Part shown: one piece after another, positions 38,234 to 46,403 of the stretch
How positions within the stretch are numbered: position 1 is the first letter of the stretch
Layout of the letters: each line of letters begins with the position of its first letter
NCBI GenBank assembly: GCA_963724825.1
Contig: CAVRWT010000021.1
Location: forward strand, 62,001 to 126,000
Reading direction: 5' to 3'
DNA length: 64,000 nucleotides
Origin: JALYNX01 sp963724825
GTDB lineage: Bacteria; Actinomycetota; Acidimicrobiia; Spongiisociales; ZC4RG35
Made by a program: the position numbers and the translations under genes
Notes under the pieces: model-generated
What the model was told of the DNA's origin: nothing
The model's input: the letters and a program-made list of their open reading frames with translations, nothing else
Databases searched by the model: none

Positions 38234-38552
38234 GATCGAACCCCTTCGCTCCCCGCGCGATTTCCGAAGGGTCTTGAATGAGGGAACCAGACGTCGCTCT
38301 GGTGCCGTGGTCATGGTTCAATGTCCACGACACGCGGGGCCACCTCGAGTCGGGCTCGTGGTCTCGAAGAGTGCCGGGAATGCGGTGACCCGGAACCGGA
38401 TCAAACGTCGTCTGCGCCACATCGTGCGGACGCTGCCGCTCAAACCAGGAATTGACTACGTGATCATCGGCGCCAGCCAGGTAGCAGAGGTCTCTCACCC
38501 CCAGTTGGTGGGATGGATCGAACGCGCCCTCGAAGGATCCGTCGATGCCTGA
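38145..38552 (+). CDS. rnpA: Ribonuclease P protein component, start inside rpmH
   Basis: Protein subunit of RNase P, which trims tRNA 5' ends. Core: LRSPRDFRRVLNEGTRRRSG, VGLVVSKSAGNAVTRNRIKR with the RNR motif, and PLKPGIDYVIIGA. At the usual start position (just before LPEIEPLRSPRDF) there is no ATG, GTG or TTG, only GTC and CTG. The nearest usable starts are ATG 38145, with GGAAG 7 bases upstream, and GTG 38181, both inside rpmH in a different frame. This resembles the overlapping rpmH-rnpA known in Thermus. A CTG start at 38226 cannot be excluded. Confidence 0.85.
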   Translation: MASVIACRLGPVVPLSRRAASRAGNVSLPEIEPLRSPRDFRRVLNEGTRRRSGAVVMVQCPRHAGPPRVGLVVSKSAGNAVTRNRIKRRLRHIVRTLPLKPGIDYVIIGASQVAEVSHPQLVGWIERALEGSVDA

Positions 38553-38790
38553 TTGGCTGCGCCCTCGATTCCTGGCGGTGGGGATGATCATGATTTACCA
38601 GAAATTGGTAGCTCCCAACCTGAGGGCGAACTGCCGATATCAGCCGACGTGCTCTCATTACACCGCCGAGGCCATCACCCGATTTGGTGTGATTCGTGGC
38701 AGCTGGCTCGGTATGAAGCGGATCGGCAGATGCCATCCACTGCGTCCGGGTGGCTACGACCCGGTCCCTGAAACCTGGAGAGCTCAATAA
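38545..38790 (+). CDS. yidD: YidD membrane insertion efficiency factor
   Basis: 81 residues: FLAVGMIMIYQKLVAPNLRA then NCRYQPTCSHYTAEAITRFG, with the family's Cys residues, and MKRIGRCHPLRPGGYDPVP. An amphipathic peripheral protein that aids YidC-dependent insertion. ATG 38545 overlaps the rnpA stop by 8 bases; the stop overlaps the yidC ATG by one base. Confidence 0.95.
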   Translation: MPDWLRPRFLAVGMIMIYQKLVAPNLRANCRYQPTCSHYTAEAITRFGVIRGSWLGMKRIGRCHPLRPGGYDPVPETWRAQ

Positions 38791-39692
38791 TGGGTCGTCT
38801 GTTCAGCCTTCTCGAGCAGGCCTTGGGCACCGTCCTTGCCTTCTTCTACGACCTCCTGGTGCCACCCTTCGATGAGGGCACCGGACTCGGGCTCTCCATC
38901 ATCCTGCTCACGATCTTCATCAACCTCCTGGTCTTCCCCCTGACTCTGAAGCAGACCCGGGCGACCCGTGCCTTCCAGGCCATCCAGCCCGAGATCAAGC
39001 GGCTGCAGAAGGAGTACAAGGACGACCCCCAGGAGATGCAAAAACGTCTCATGGAGTTGCAGAAGTCGGCCGGCGCCACTCCAGGGGGCTGTTTGCTTCC
39101 TCTGCTGGTCCAGATGCCGATCTGGTTCGCCCTCTTCCGATTGCTGCGGACCCCCCTGATATTCGTGGAAGGCTCCACCACCGTGCTGGTCGAGGGGGCG
39201 GCCCATCCGGTCAACCCGCTCTCCGCCCTCGGCATCGCCCTGATGGATGGAACCGACAAGCTATTCCTAGGGATGAACCTGAGGGTTACCCCTAGCCAGG
39301 CGTTCTCGATCAGCCTTGCGGTCGCGGTGCCTTATCTGATCCTGATGGCGATCATGGTGGCCAGCCAATACGTGCAGCAATGGCATTCGACCTACGGCCA
39401 GGTGCGGCCCACCGACCAGAAGGGCGCTGGCGCCCAACAGGCTCTGACCAAGATTATGCCTTTGTTCATTGGGTTTATCTCGTGGAACTTCCCGGCCGGC
39501 CTGGTCCTCTATTGGACCACCTCCAACCTGTTCCGGCTCGGCCAGCAGGCGTTGATCTTCAAACTCGATGGGCGTCCCACCCCCGGCGCCGCGCCGGACG
39601 AATCCGACCAGGCGATCGAATCGGGCAATGACGATCCCAAGAAACCGCAGACGGGGGCAGCCGACAAGCGCCGGAGGCGCAGGAGGAGATGA
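38790..39692 (+). CDS. yidC: Membrane protein insertase YidC
   Basis: Inserts and folds inner-membrane proteins. 300 residues, the short Gram-positive form without the periplasmic domain: a helix, the cytoplasmic coiled hairpin (RAFQAIQPEIKRLQKEYKDD), GGCLLPLLVQMPIWFALFR, further helices, and a basic tail ending DKRRRRRR. The conserved hydrophilic-groove Arg is in TLKQTRATRAF. No lipobox was recognised at the N-terminus. Confidence 0.95.
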   Translation: MGRLFSLLEQALGTVLAFFYDLLVPPFDEGTGLGLSIILLTIFINLLVFPLTLKQTRATRAFQAIQPEIKRLQKEYKDDPQEMQKRLMELQKSAGATPGGCLLPLLVQMPIWFALFRLLRTPLIFVEGSTTVLVEGAAHPVNPLSALGIALMDGTDKLFLGMNLRVTPSQAFSISLAVAVPYLILMAIMVASQYVQQWHSTYGQVRPTDQKGAGAQQALTKIMPLFIGFISWNFPAGLVLYWTTSNLFRLGQQALIFKLDGRPTPGAAPDESDQAIESGNDDPKKPQTGAADKRRRRRRR

Positions 39693-39693
39693 C

Positions 39694-40572
39694 GTGGATT
39701 ATCTAGAGGTACGGGCGCGTACCGTGGATTTGGCCGTTGAGGCGGCGATGACCGAACTGGGGATCACCGACCGTGAGCAGCTCGCCGTCGAAGTGCTCCA
39801 GGAGCCGGAGAAGGGCTTTCTCGGGTTTGGTGGGATGGATGCCGTGGTGCGGGTCACCCAGCGCAAGACGAGACGGCGACGCAATGAGAGGCGTCGCAAC
39901 CCCAAGGAGCAGCGCACCGATAGTCGAGCCCGACAAGAAGCTCCGAAATCGGGTAAGAATGGGGACAACCGACAGAAAAGCAATGCCAACAGCAAGGGTC
40001 GCGACATGAATCGTCAGGACAACAATGATCAACCCAGAATTGATGATCGTCCGGTGATGACGATCGAGGACCAGGCCCGAATCGCCGGTGAGTTCCTCGA
40101 GGGACTGGTCGCCGCCTATGGGTTGGAGGGCTCGGTCTCCACGGCTGTTGTCGAGGACGTGATCGTGGCTGATGTCAATGGTGACCAGACGGAAGCCCTG
40201 GTCGGAGTGCGAGGCTCGGTGCGATCCGCAATTCACGAGTTGACCCGAACCGTCATGCAGCGTTACGCCCAGGACACGGCCCGGCTCCGTCTCGATATCG
40301 CCGGATACGCCGAACGACGTCGTCAGGCTCTGACGATCTACGCCGAGCAACTGATCGAGCAGCTGATGGCGGAAGGTGGGGAGATCATGCTGGAGCCGAT
40401 GAGTCCCGCCGATCGCAAGGTGATTCACGACGCTGCCGCCGCCCATGAAGGGGTGCAGTCCTATTCCGAGGGCGAAACCCCACGTCGTTACGTGGTCTTG
40501 ACCCGGGTTGACGGCGACAACGATGATGAGGATGCGGTGGAGGAATCCACGTATCTCTCCGAAGAGGAGTGA
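39694..40572 (+). CDS. jag: RNA-binding protein Jag/KhpB (EloR)
   Basis: About 292 residues: Jag-N domain (VDLAVEAAMTELGITDREQL to FLGFGGMDAVVRV), a charged low-complexity linker of about 70 residues (Arg/Asn/Gln-rich), a KH domain (GEFLEGLVAAYGLEGSV onward) and an R3H end (MSPADRKVIHDAAAAHEGV). In firmicutes it controls elongation with KhpA and is a phosphorylation target of the PASTA kinase. GTG 39694 has AGGAGGAG just upstream and starts one base after the yidC stop. Confidence 0.9.
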   Translation: MDYLEVRARTVDLAVEAAMTELGITDREQLAVEVLQEPEKGFLGFGGMDAVVRVTQRKTRRRRNERRRNPKEQRTDSRARQEAPKSGKNGDNRQKSNANSKGRDMNRQDNNDQPRIDDRPVMTIEDQARIAGEFLEGLVAAYGLEGSVSTAVVEDVIVADVNGDQTEALVGVRGSVRSAIHELTRTVMQRYAQDTARLRLDIAGYAERRRQALTIYAEQLIEQLMAEGGEIMLEPMSPADRKVIHDAAAAHEGVQSYSEGETPRRYVVLTRVDGDNDDEDAVEESTYLSEEE

Positions 40573-40612
40573 TTCGTCCTCACGGATTTTGTTGGAAAAC
40601 GGATCTATTCAA

Positions 40613-40639
40613 AGAGGGGGCCCAACGGGCCCCTCTTTT
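40613..40639 (+). terminator. Rho-independent terminator after jag
   Basis: AGAGGGGCCC-type stem: AGAGGGGGCCC (40613-40623), loop AAC, GGGCCCCTCT (40627-40636), then TTT. Strong GC stem with a short T run. It ends 3 bases before the first possible rsmG start, so rsmG and parAB need their own promoter or read-through. Confidence 0.85.
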
Positions 40640-40641
40640 CG

Positions 40642-41283
40642 ATGGTCAGCGTGCTGAAGACCGATAAGGTCCGGTTTCACGTGAAACACTCTGAGGTCTG
40701 GGCCCGTTGCGCGGCGTGGGCCGGTATTCAACTTGATTCCGAAGCCAACGCCCGACTCGAGGTATACGAGCAGTGGCTGGCCACCGAGGCGATCGATGCC
40801 GGTGGTCTGGGGCCGCGAGAGCGAGATCGGGTCCACGACCGGCACATCGGCGACTCTCTTCTATTTGCCGGCGGGCTCGACCCCAATCCGGAGAATGTGC
40901 TCGACGTAGGCTCTGGTGTTGGCTTGCCCGGGATTCCCCTGGCCATCGCCATGGGAGGCACCTCGTTCACCCTGCTCGACCGTTCCGGTCGTCGCGTCGA
41001 CCTGTTGCGTCGGGTGACCCGGATTCTCGAGTTGGAGAATGTCACGGTGGAACAAGGGGAAATCAAAGCACGCTCCCGACAGGAAGCGGCGATTGTCTCC
41101 CGGGCCACCCTCCCTCCGAATCAGGCTCGAGCGCTGTTCTCCCACATGCTGCGGCCTCACGGGGTGGCTGTTCTCGGCGGCTCCTGGACTCAACCACCGG
41201 TCGATGAGGGGTGGACCGTTATCGAGATCCCACCGACGGTCCTTGACCACAGGATCTGGCTTCTTATGATGCGTCAAACGTGA
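40642..41283 (+). CDS. rsmG: 16S rRNA (guanine527-N7) methyltransferase RsmG
   Basis: Methylates G527 of 16S rRNA; loss gives low-level streptomycin resistance. SAM motif VLDVGSGVGLPGIPLAIA, RSGRRVDLLRRVTRILEL and SRATLPPNQARALFSHML. 213 residues from ATG 40642; GTG 40681 is an in-frame alternative that leaves the terminator and parS upstream. The N-terminal FHVKH is written by the parS sequence, as in many bacteria. Ends overlapping parA. Confidence 0.93.
   Translation: MVSVLKTDKVRFHVKHSEVWARCAAWAGIQLDSEANARLEVYEQWLATEAIDAGGLGPRERDRVHDRHIGDSLLFAGGLDPNPENVLDVGSGVGLPGIPLAIAMGGTSFTLLDRSGRRVDLLRRVTRILELENVTVEQGEIKARSRQEAAIVSRATLPPNQARALFSHMLRPHGVAVLGGSWTQPPVDEGWTVIEIPPTVLDHRIWLLMMRQT
40673..40688. 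promoter_or_regulatory. parS: parS centromere site
   Basis: GGTTTCACGTGAAACA matches the bacterial parS consensus TGTTTCACGTGAAACA at 15 of 16 positions. It lies at the 5' end of rsmG, about 1.4 kb from parB and about 3 kb from the proposed oriC, the usual place for ParB loading. Confidence 0.93.
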
Positions 41284-42071
41284 CAGATCATGGACCACTG
41301 GTCGTTGCCCTCGCCAACCAGAAGGGTGGGGTCGGCAAATCGACAACGGCGATCAACCTCGCTGCGGCTTTGGCGTTCCAGGGGCAACGTACCCTGCTCA
41401 TCGATCTCGATCCCCAGGGCAATGCCACCAGCGGTTTGGGGATCGATCGGGCCGCGATCGATGTCTCCATCTATGACGTGATGCTCAAGGAGTCGGAGTT
41501 GGTCGACGCCATCGAGCCCACTTCGGTGCGGGATTTGTTCGTGGTGCCGGCCACCATCGATCTCGCCGGTGCCGAAATCGAGCTGGTTTCACTGTTTTCA
41601 CGTGAAACCAGGCTTCGTAATGCGATTCAGACCTCCGGTGACGGTCACGACGTGATTCTCATCGACTGTCCCCCATCGTTGGGTCTGCTCACGGTCAACG
41701 CTCTCACCGCAGCGGATGAGGTGATGATTCCGATCCAATGTGAGTATTACGCCCTCGAAGGACTCAGCCAATTACTGAGAAACGTGCAATTGGTGACCAC
41801 AAACCTCAACCCAAGCTTGAAGGTTGGTGGTGTGGTGCTCACCATGTACGACGGTCGGACCAAATTATCCAAGGACGTGGCGCAACAGGTGCGGGAGCAT
41901 TTCGGGGAGGTCACCTATCGCAGTGTCATCCCCCGCTCGGTGCGACTCTCCGAGGCGCCGTCCTACGGAGAGCCGATCGAGGCCTTTGACCCGATGAGTC
42001 GAGGCGCAATCGCCTACCGCCACCTGGGCAAGGAATTCCGGGAACGACATGGGCTCAAGGAGAAGAAGTAG
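41280..42071 (+). CDS. parA: Chromosome partitioning ATPase ParA/Soj
   Basis: 263 residues. Deviant Walker A KGGVGKSTT with the signature lysine, LLIDLDPQGNATSG, ILIDCPPSLGLLTVNAL and PRSVRLSEAPSYGEPI are all Soj-type. Works with ParB-parS to segregate origins. GTG 41280 overlaps the rsmG stop as GTGA. A degenerate parS-like sequence is embedded in its coding sequence. Confidence 0.97.
   Translation: MTDHGPLVVALANQKGGVGKSTTAINLAAALAFQGQRTLLIDLDPQGNATSGLGIDRAAIDVSIYDVMLKESELVDAIEPTSVRDLFVVPATIDLAGAEIELVSLFSRETRLRNAIQTSGDGHDVILIDCPPSLGLLTVNALTAADEVMIPIQCEYYALEGLSQLLRNVQLVTTNLNPSLKVGGVVLTMYDGRTKLSKDVAQQVREHFGEVTYRSVIPRSVRLSEAPSYGEPIEAFDPMSRGAIAYRHLGKEFRERHGLKEKK
41594..41609. promoter_or_regulatory. 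Degenerate parS-like site inside parA
   Basis: GTTTTCACGTGAAACC keeps the CACGTG centre and TTT/AAA flanks but differs from the consensus at three outer positions. It may be a weak ParB site or a chance match constrained by the protein sequence. Confidence 0.5.
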
Positions 42072-42073
42072 CG

Positions 42074-42931
42074 ATGACGACAAGACGCTCCGGTCTGGGT
42101 CGTGGTCTGGATGCTCTGATCCCCTCCACACCGGCCGTTGAACCAAGCGGTTTCAGGATGGTGCCGGTGGACAGCATCACTGCCAACCCCGATCAGCCGC
42201 GTACCCATTTCGACGATGACACCCTCGAGGAGCTGGCCGCCTCGATGCGGGAGGTGGGTGTCCTCCAACCGATCGTGGTCACCGACACCGGCAGCGGGTT
42301 GGTGTTGATCGCCGGGGAGCGGAGGTGGCGAGCCGCCAAACGAGCCGGGCTGGCCACCATCCCCGCCGTCGTCCGGGAGGCCACCGGTTCGTCGACCCTG
42401 GTCGAGGCCCTGGTCGAAAACGTGCAGCGTCAGGATCTGAGCCCGATGGAGGAGGCAAATGCCTACCACCATCTCCTGGAAAATTATGGAATGACCCAGG
42501 AACAGGTCGCCGATCGGGTCGGGAAGTCACGACCCACGATCTCCAACACCTTGCGTCTACTACAGCTCCCCTCGGAGATTCAAGCCCACGTCGACAATGG
42601 CGAGCTGTCAGCAGGTCATGTGCGGGCCCTGGTCGGGATGGAGGACACGGCCTATGCCACCCATCTCGCGGAGCGCGCCATCGCCGAGGGCTGGAGCGTC
42701 AGGCAGATGGAGGAAGCGGTGCGGACCCGGAAATCGCTGGAGAGCGGCTCTTCTTCCGCGGGCAGGGTCAAGGCGCTGCGCCCGGTCGAGATCATCGAGT
42801 TGGAAAAGCGCCTCGGTGAGCGCCTCGGCGCCCCGGTGAAGATCGACTACCGCAACGAGAAGGGCAGGCTGGAGATCAGGTTCGGGTCGCTCGAGGAACT
42901 GGAGCGGATCTACCGCAGTTTCACCGGGTAG
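42074..42931 (+). CDS. parB: Chromosome partitioning protein ParB
   Basis: 285 residues: ParB-N CTPase domain with DQPRTHFDDDTLEELAASM and GERRWRAAKRAGLATIPAVV (C-box and GERR nucleotide motif), HTH region DRVGKSRPTISNTLRLLQLP, and a C-terminal dimerisation domain. Starts 2 bases after parA. Its 3' end overlaps the convergent cwlM-like gene by 11 bases. Confidence 0.97.
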   Translation: MTTRRSGLGRGLDALIPSTPAVEPSGFRMVPVDSITANPDQPRTHFDDDTLEELAASMREVGVLQPIVVTDTGSGLVLIAGERRWRAAKRAGLATIPAVVREATGSSTLVEALVENVQRQDLSPMEEANAYHHLLENYGMTQEQVADRVGKSRPTISNTLRLLQLPSEIQAHVDNGELSAGHVRALVGMEDTAYATHLAERAIAEGWSVRQMEEAVRTRKSLESGSSSAGRVKALRPVEIIELEKRLGERLGAPVKIDYRNEKGRLEIRFGSLEELERIYRSFTG

Positions 42932-43889
42932 CAGCGGCGTTGGCGAAGAATCGGGTGATCCCGTCGACAACGGCGAGGCCGACCTCGTCGTCGAGTTTCG
43001 CCCGGGAAACAACCACTGCCGGTGCGCTGGTGTCTTTGAGCAGGGCGCTGGCCCGACCTTCCACCTTGTCCCCGGTGATCGACGCGATCGATCGCGCCAG
43101 CATCTCGCCAGCCGACGAGCTGCTGTGCTCGGTGGCGAAGAAGAAGACGCTGTCGTCACCGTCGGGGCTCATCTGAAACGCCACGATCAGGTCCGATCCC
43201 ATGCGGTTGGCCCGTTGGGCCCGAAGCCGCTCCGGAAGGGACGCATCCTGGGAGCGCGACATGACGGGGAGACCGCCCAGCTCTTGGAGGGCCAGCGCGG
43301 TCGCCGAGGCCGCCTCCCAGGCCATGGTGGCCTCGTGGGGGTCCCGGCAACCGGCGTCGAGGTAGATCCTGGCGCCTGCCACGGTCGTCGGCAGCCGACG
43401 GAGCCATTCACGCTCCCGGACCGCATGTCGGCTCTCCTTCATCTCGCCACGGGTCACCAGATGTACTTCGGTCACCACCTCAGGACCGGCCTTCCCATCC
43501 TCGGCGAGATTGCGGTTGTGTTGAAATTCCACAACGGCTGCCTCGGTCTTGGGCCCGAAGATCCCGTCGACCTTGCCCGCGTCGAATCCCATCGAGTTGA
43601 GGCGTGATTGGAGCTCGGAGACGTCCTCGCCGCGGAACATCGGCCGTCGGAAGAAGAGAAGCCGGTCACCCAACCGGTAGCCGGCCTCGTAGAGGGACCT
43701 CCAGGTGTCGGGGCCGACTATGCCGTCGACGGCCAGGCCCTTGGCCTTCTGAAAGTCTTTGACCGCGACAACGGTGCTCTCCCCGAATACACCACGTGGA
43801 TCAGAGTTGGAGTCGTATCCGAGTGAGCTGAGACGATCCTGGATATCCCGAACCGGGGCACCCTCGTCTCCGAGGCGGTAAAGCCGCAT
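42921..43889 (-). CDS. cwlM: CwlM-like protein: two peptidoglycan-binding domains plus inactive amidase_3 domain
   Basis: Two PF01471 peptidoglycan-binding domains (MRLYRLGDEGAPVRDIQDRL and FRGEDVSELQSRLNSMGFD) precede an amidase_3 fold (ARIYLDAGCRDPHEATMAWE to FFANAAATR). In active amidases the sheet ends in DPGHGG and SIHAN supply zinc His residues; here they read DAGCRD and VAFQMSP, so both His are lost. In mycobacteria CwlM is not a hydrolase but a PknB-phosphorylated activator of MurA, and the gene sits in the same place between parB and trxA. ATG 43889 is used; GTG 43895 is possible. Confidence 0.87.
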   Translation of the reverse strand: MRLYRLGDEGAPVRDIQDRLSSLGYDSNSDPRGVFGESTVVAVKDFQKAKGLAVDGIVGPDTWRSLYEAGYRLGDRLLFFRRPMFRGEDVSELQSRLNSMGFDAGKVDGIFGPKTEAAVVEFQHNRNLAEDGKAGPEVVTEVHLVTRGEMKESRHAVREREWLRRLPTTVAGARIYLDAGCRDPHEATMAWEAASATALALQELGGLPVMSRSQDASLPERLRAQRANRMGSDLIVAFQMSPDGDDSVFFFATEHSSSSAGEMLARSIASITGDKVEGRASALLKDTSAPAVVVSRAKLDDEVGLAVVDGITRFFANAAATR

Positions 43890-43997
43890 GGGCACATGGT
43901 GGCACGAACGGCCCGGTTGGCGGACAACACCCCAGTTTTCGGTTTTTCGGCTTTCAGTCTGGCAACCGACAACTGATTACCGATTACCGACAACCGC

Positions 43998-44315
43998 TTA
44001 CAGGAATTCGGCTAGTTCTTGAAGCAGCCGATGCTTAGGGGCAGCGCCGACGATCCGCTTCTTCTCCACGCCGTCTTTGAAGAGGATCAAGGTGGGAATG
44101 CTCATCACGTCGTTGTTGGCCGCCGGCATCGGGTGATGGTCGATATTCAGCTTGCCGAACGTGATGTTGTCGTTCTCGGTCGCCATCTCCTTGAGGACCG
44201 GCTCGATGATTCGACAGGGGCCGCACCATTCCGCCCAGAAGTCGACGAGTATCGGCTTGTCGGCGCTTATCGCCTCATTGAAGGTGCCGTCATTCAGGGT
44301 GACGATCTCGGCCAT
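43998..44315 (-). CDS. trxA: Thioredoxin
   Basis: 105 residues with the active site FWAEWCGPCRIIEP and the cis-Pro in VMSIPTLILFKDG. Reduces protein disulfides with electrons from TrxB. It is downstream of trxB on the same strand, 53 bases apart. The 100 bases after it contain short GATTACC and CCGACAAC repeats but no gene. Confidence 0.97.
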   Translation of the reverse strand: MAEIVTLNDGTFNEAISADKPILVDFWAEWCGPCRIIEPVLKEMATENDNITFGKLNIDHHPMPAANNDVMSIPTLILFKDGVEKKRIVGAAPKHRLLQELAEFL

Positions 44316-44368
44316 GTCTGGTTCCTACTCCTTGCCTGCTCTAAGGGTGAACGAATCCCACCCTCGGA

Positions 44369-45295
44369 TCATTCCTGGTCTGCCAGCCACCGCTCGGCGT
44401 CGATTGCAGCCATGCATCCGGTCCCGGCCGCGGTGACGGCCTGACGATAGATGTGATCGGCGACATCACCTGCGACAAACACTCCCTCCAATTTGGTGCG
44501 AGTGCTTCCGTCACCCACAGTGAGGAGGTACCCGTTTGCGTCGAGGTCGAGCTGGCCGGCGAAGATCTCGGTGTTCGGTCTGTGACCGATGGCCACGAAG
44601 ACACCGTTCGCCGCCATTTCCCGATGCTCCCCGGTGATGGTGTCTTCCAGGGTCACTGACGAGACCGTGGCGTCTCCGTGGATCTCAGTGACCACGGTGT
44701 TCCACATCACATCGATCTTGGGATGCTCCATGACCCGGCCGGCCATGATCTTCGAGGCACGGAACTCGTCGCGGCGATGGGCGATGGTCACCTTGGAGGC
44801 GAACTTGGTGAGGAACAGGGCTTCCTCCATGGCGGTGTCGCCACCACCGACGACGATCAACTCCTGGTCCCTGAAGAAGAATCCGTCACAGGTGGCACAG
44901 GCGGAAACTCCGCGCCCGGTCAGCTGCTCCTCGCCGGGGATTCCCAGCCACTTGGCCGAGGCACCGGTGGCGATGATCACCGCATCGGCGGTGAACTCAT
45001 CCGCACCCACTTTCAGACGGTATGGCCGTGAGCTGAAGTCGACCTCGGTGACGTCGATCTGGCGGAGGCGGGCCCCGAATCGCTCGGCCTGCTTGCGGAA
45101 TTGGTCCATGAGCTCGGGCCCAAGGATCCCGTCGGGGAAGCCCGGATAGTTCTCGACGTCGGTGGTGATCATCAATTGACCACCCGCGGCCGACCCCTCG
45201 AAGACCAAAGGTCCTAGATCTGCGCGGGATGCGTAGAGCGCCGCGGTCAAACCTGCCGGACCGGATCCGATGATTATCAGCTTCTCGTGAGTCAT
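44369..45295 (-). CDS. trxB: Thioredoxin reductase
   Basis: About 308 residues: FAD motif IIGSGPAGLTAALYASRADL, NADPH motif VVGGGDTAMEEALFL, active-site CATC in VSACATCDGFF, and C-terminal FAD motif GVFVAGDVADHIYRQAVTAA. ATG 45295 is chosen because the family starts right before the first beta strand; the upstream extension is out of character. Confidence 0.97.
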   Translation of the reverse strand: MTHEKLIIIGSGPAGLTAALYASRADLGPLVFEGSAAGGQLMITTDVENYPGFPDGILGPELMDQFRKQAERFGARLRQIDVTEVDFSSRPYRLKVGADEFTADAVIIATGASAKWLGIPGEEQLTGRGVSACATCDGFFFRDQELIVVGGGDTAMEEALFLTKFASKVTIAHRRDEFRASKIMAGRVMEHPKIDVMWNTVVTEIHGDATVSSVTLEDTITGEHREMAANGVFVAIGHRPNTEIFAGQLDLDANGYLLTVGDGSTRTKLEGVFVAGDVADHIYRQAVTAAGTGCMAAIDAERWLADQE

Positions 45296-45302
45296 TGTTC
45301 TT

Positions 45303-45572
45303 TCAGGAGGTTCGCTTGATCCATAGATAGGTGCCAACGCCTATCAGCAGGACGCCGATCAATGCCAGTGCTCCTGCGGTCGTCAGCGGGATCTCGAGCG
45401 CCCCGAAGATGGTGTACAGCAGGAACAGCACCGCGGTGAACGCAAGGGTGAGGGCCAGGATTCCCAAGCCGGTGAGGCGAATCCCTTTCGCCACTCGATC
45501 GACGGTGAGCGCCCTGATCCTGGTGGCGATTTGCTCCAGGAACTCGGCGAACTTGACTGCGTATTCCTCCAT
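45303..45572 (-). CDS. Actinobacterial holin-X (phage holin superfamily III) membrane protein
   Basis: About 89 residues from ATG 45572 (MEEYAVKFAEFLEQIATRIR): an amphipathic start, then two helices (LGILALTLAFTAVLFLLYTI and AGALALIGVLLIGVGTYLWI), the PF07332-like pattern. No ribosome site is obvious, and earlier starts up to 45632 are open. Lies between the anti-sigma gene and trxB and probably belongs to that transcript. Role unknown. Confidence 0.65.
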   Translation of the reverse strand: MEEYAVKFAEFLEQIATRIRALTVDRVAKGIRLTGLGILALTLAFTAVLFLLYTIFGALEIPLTTAGALALIGVLLIGVGTYLWIKRTS

Positions 45573-45604
45573 CAGGGGCGAGGTTAGTTGGCGAATGTCG
45601 AGAA

Positions 45605-46384
45605 TCACTCCTCGACGTGCACAACCTCGCATGTGTCGGCGTCGACGAAGGTGACCGGGGTGTCCGAGTCGAGGTCGACCCCGGCCGGCACCGCAACCAA
45701 ATAGGTGCGCTCCTGTTCGACGGTTCCTTGAAACTCGTAGTTCTCGAGCCCGGCGGCATCGAGGCAGTCAGTCCTCTTGGTGATGAGGGCCCGATCGGTG
45801 TCGGGTAGCTCCCCCTGGCGAGCCTGGTCGGCGAGTGTCTCGAAATCGGCTGCCGCACTTTCAATGGTGAGGGAGGTGCTGGGGGAAGGGGCAGTGTCGA
45901 GGGTGGTGGCTGTGGCCCCAGCCGTGGTGGTCGGCGCCGCTTCTCCGCCCTCATCGGACTGGGGGGAGTACAGCGGCGTGACGGACTCGGCGGAAGCTCC
46001 GCCGTCGAGACCCGAGGAGACCTCGGAGAAGGTTTCTGCGGTGTCGGCACCGCCGAAGGGCCCTTGTCCGAGAACCGCCACCAGGCCCACCATGACGAAG
46101 AGACCCGCAGCGGCGTACGACAGCCGGTACCACCAGGGAATGGCACGTCTTGTCTTGGCGGCCTCACCACGCAGCTCGGTCCAGAGGTCCCGGTGCAGGC
46201 CCGCCTTCTCCAGATCGGTCATTCGAGCCGGTTCCAGGGAAGAGAGCGCCCCGAGCACGGAGACCTGGGCGTCGTATTCGTGACGACACACCTCGCAGCT
46301 CTCCACCAGGGCGCGCGCCTCAGCCTCCTCTTCGAGGGAGCCGTCCGCCAGGGAGGCGATCAGGTCGAGGTCGTGGTCATGCAT
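45605..46384 (-). CDS. Anti-sigma factor with zinc-binding domain
   Basis: 259 residues. N-terminal anti-sigma zinc domain (HDHDLDLIASLADG to ESCEVCRHEY, His..CxxC), one membrane helix (LSYAAAGLFVMVGLVAVLGQ), and an extracellular Thr/Ser-rich linker with a small beta domain. Follows sigM by 20 bases and would hold SigM at the membrane until a signal arrives; the equivalent in M. tuberculosis is RsmA (Rv3912). Confidence 0.85.
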   Translation of the reverse strand: MHDHDLDLIASLADGSLEEEAEARALVESCEVCRHEYDAQVSVLGALSSLEPARMTDLEKAGLHRDLWTELRGEAAKTRRAIPWWYRLSYAAAGLFVMVGLVAVLGQGPFGGADTAETFSEVSSGLDGGASAESVTPLYSPQSDEGGEAAPTTTAGATATTLDTAPSPSTSLTIESAAADFETLADQARQGELPDTDRALITKRTDCLDAAGLENYEFQGTVEQERTYLVAVPAGVDLDSDTPVTFVDADTCEVVHVEE

Positions 46385-46403
46385 CCGTAACTCTTTGATG
46401 GTC

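Noticed and set aside
43950..44000. GATTACC / CCGACAAC short repeats after trxA
   Set aside because: Only two copies each in 40 bases, with no regular spacer; not a CRISPR or recognised repeat.
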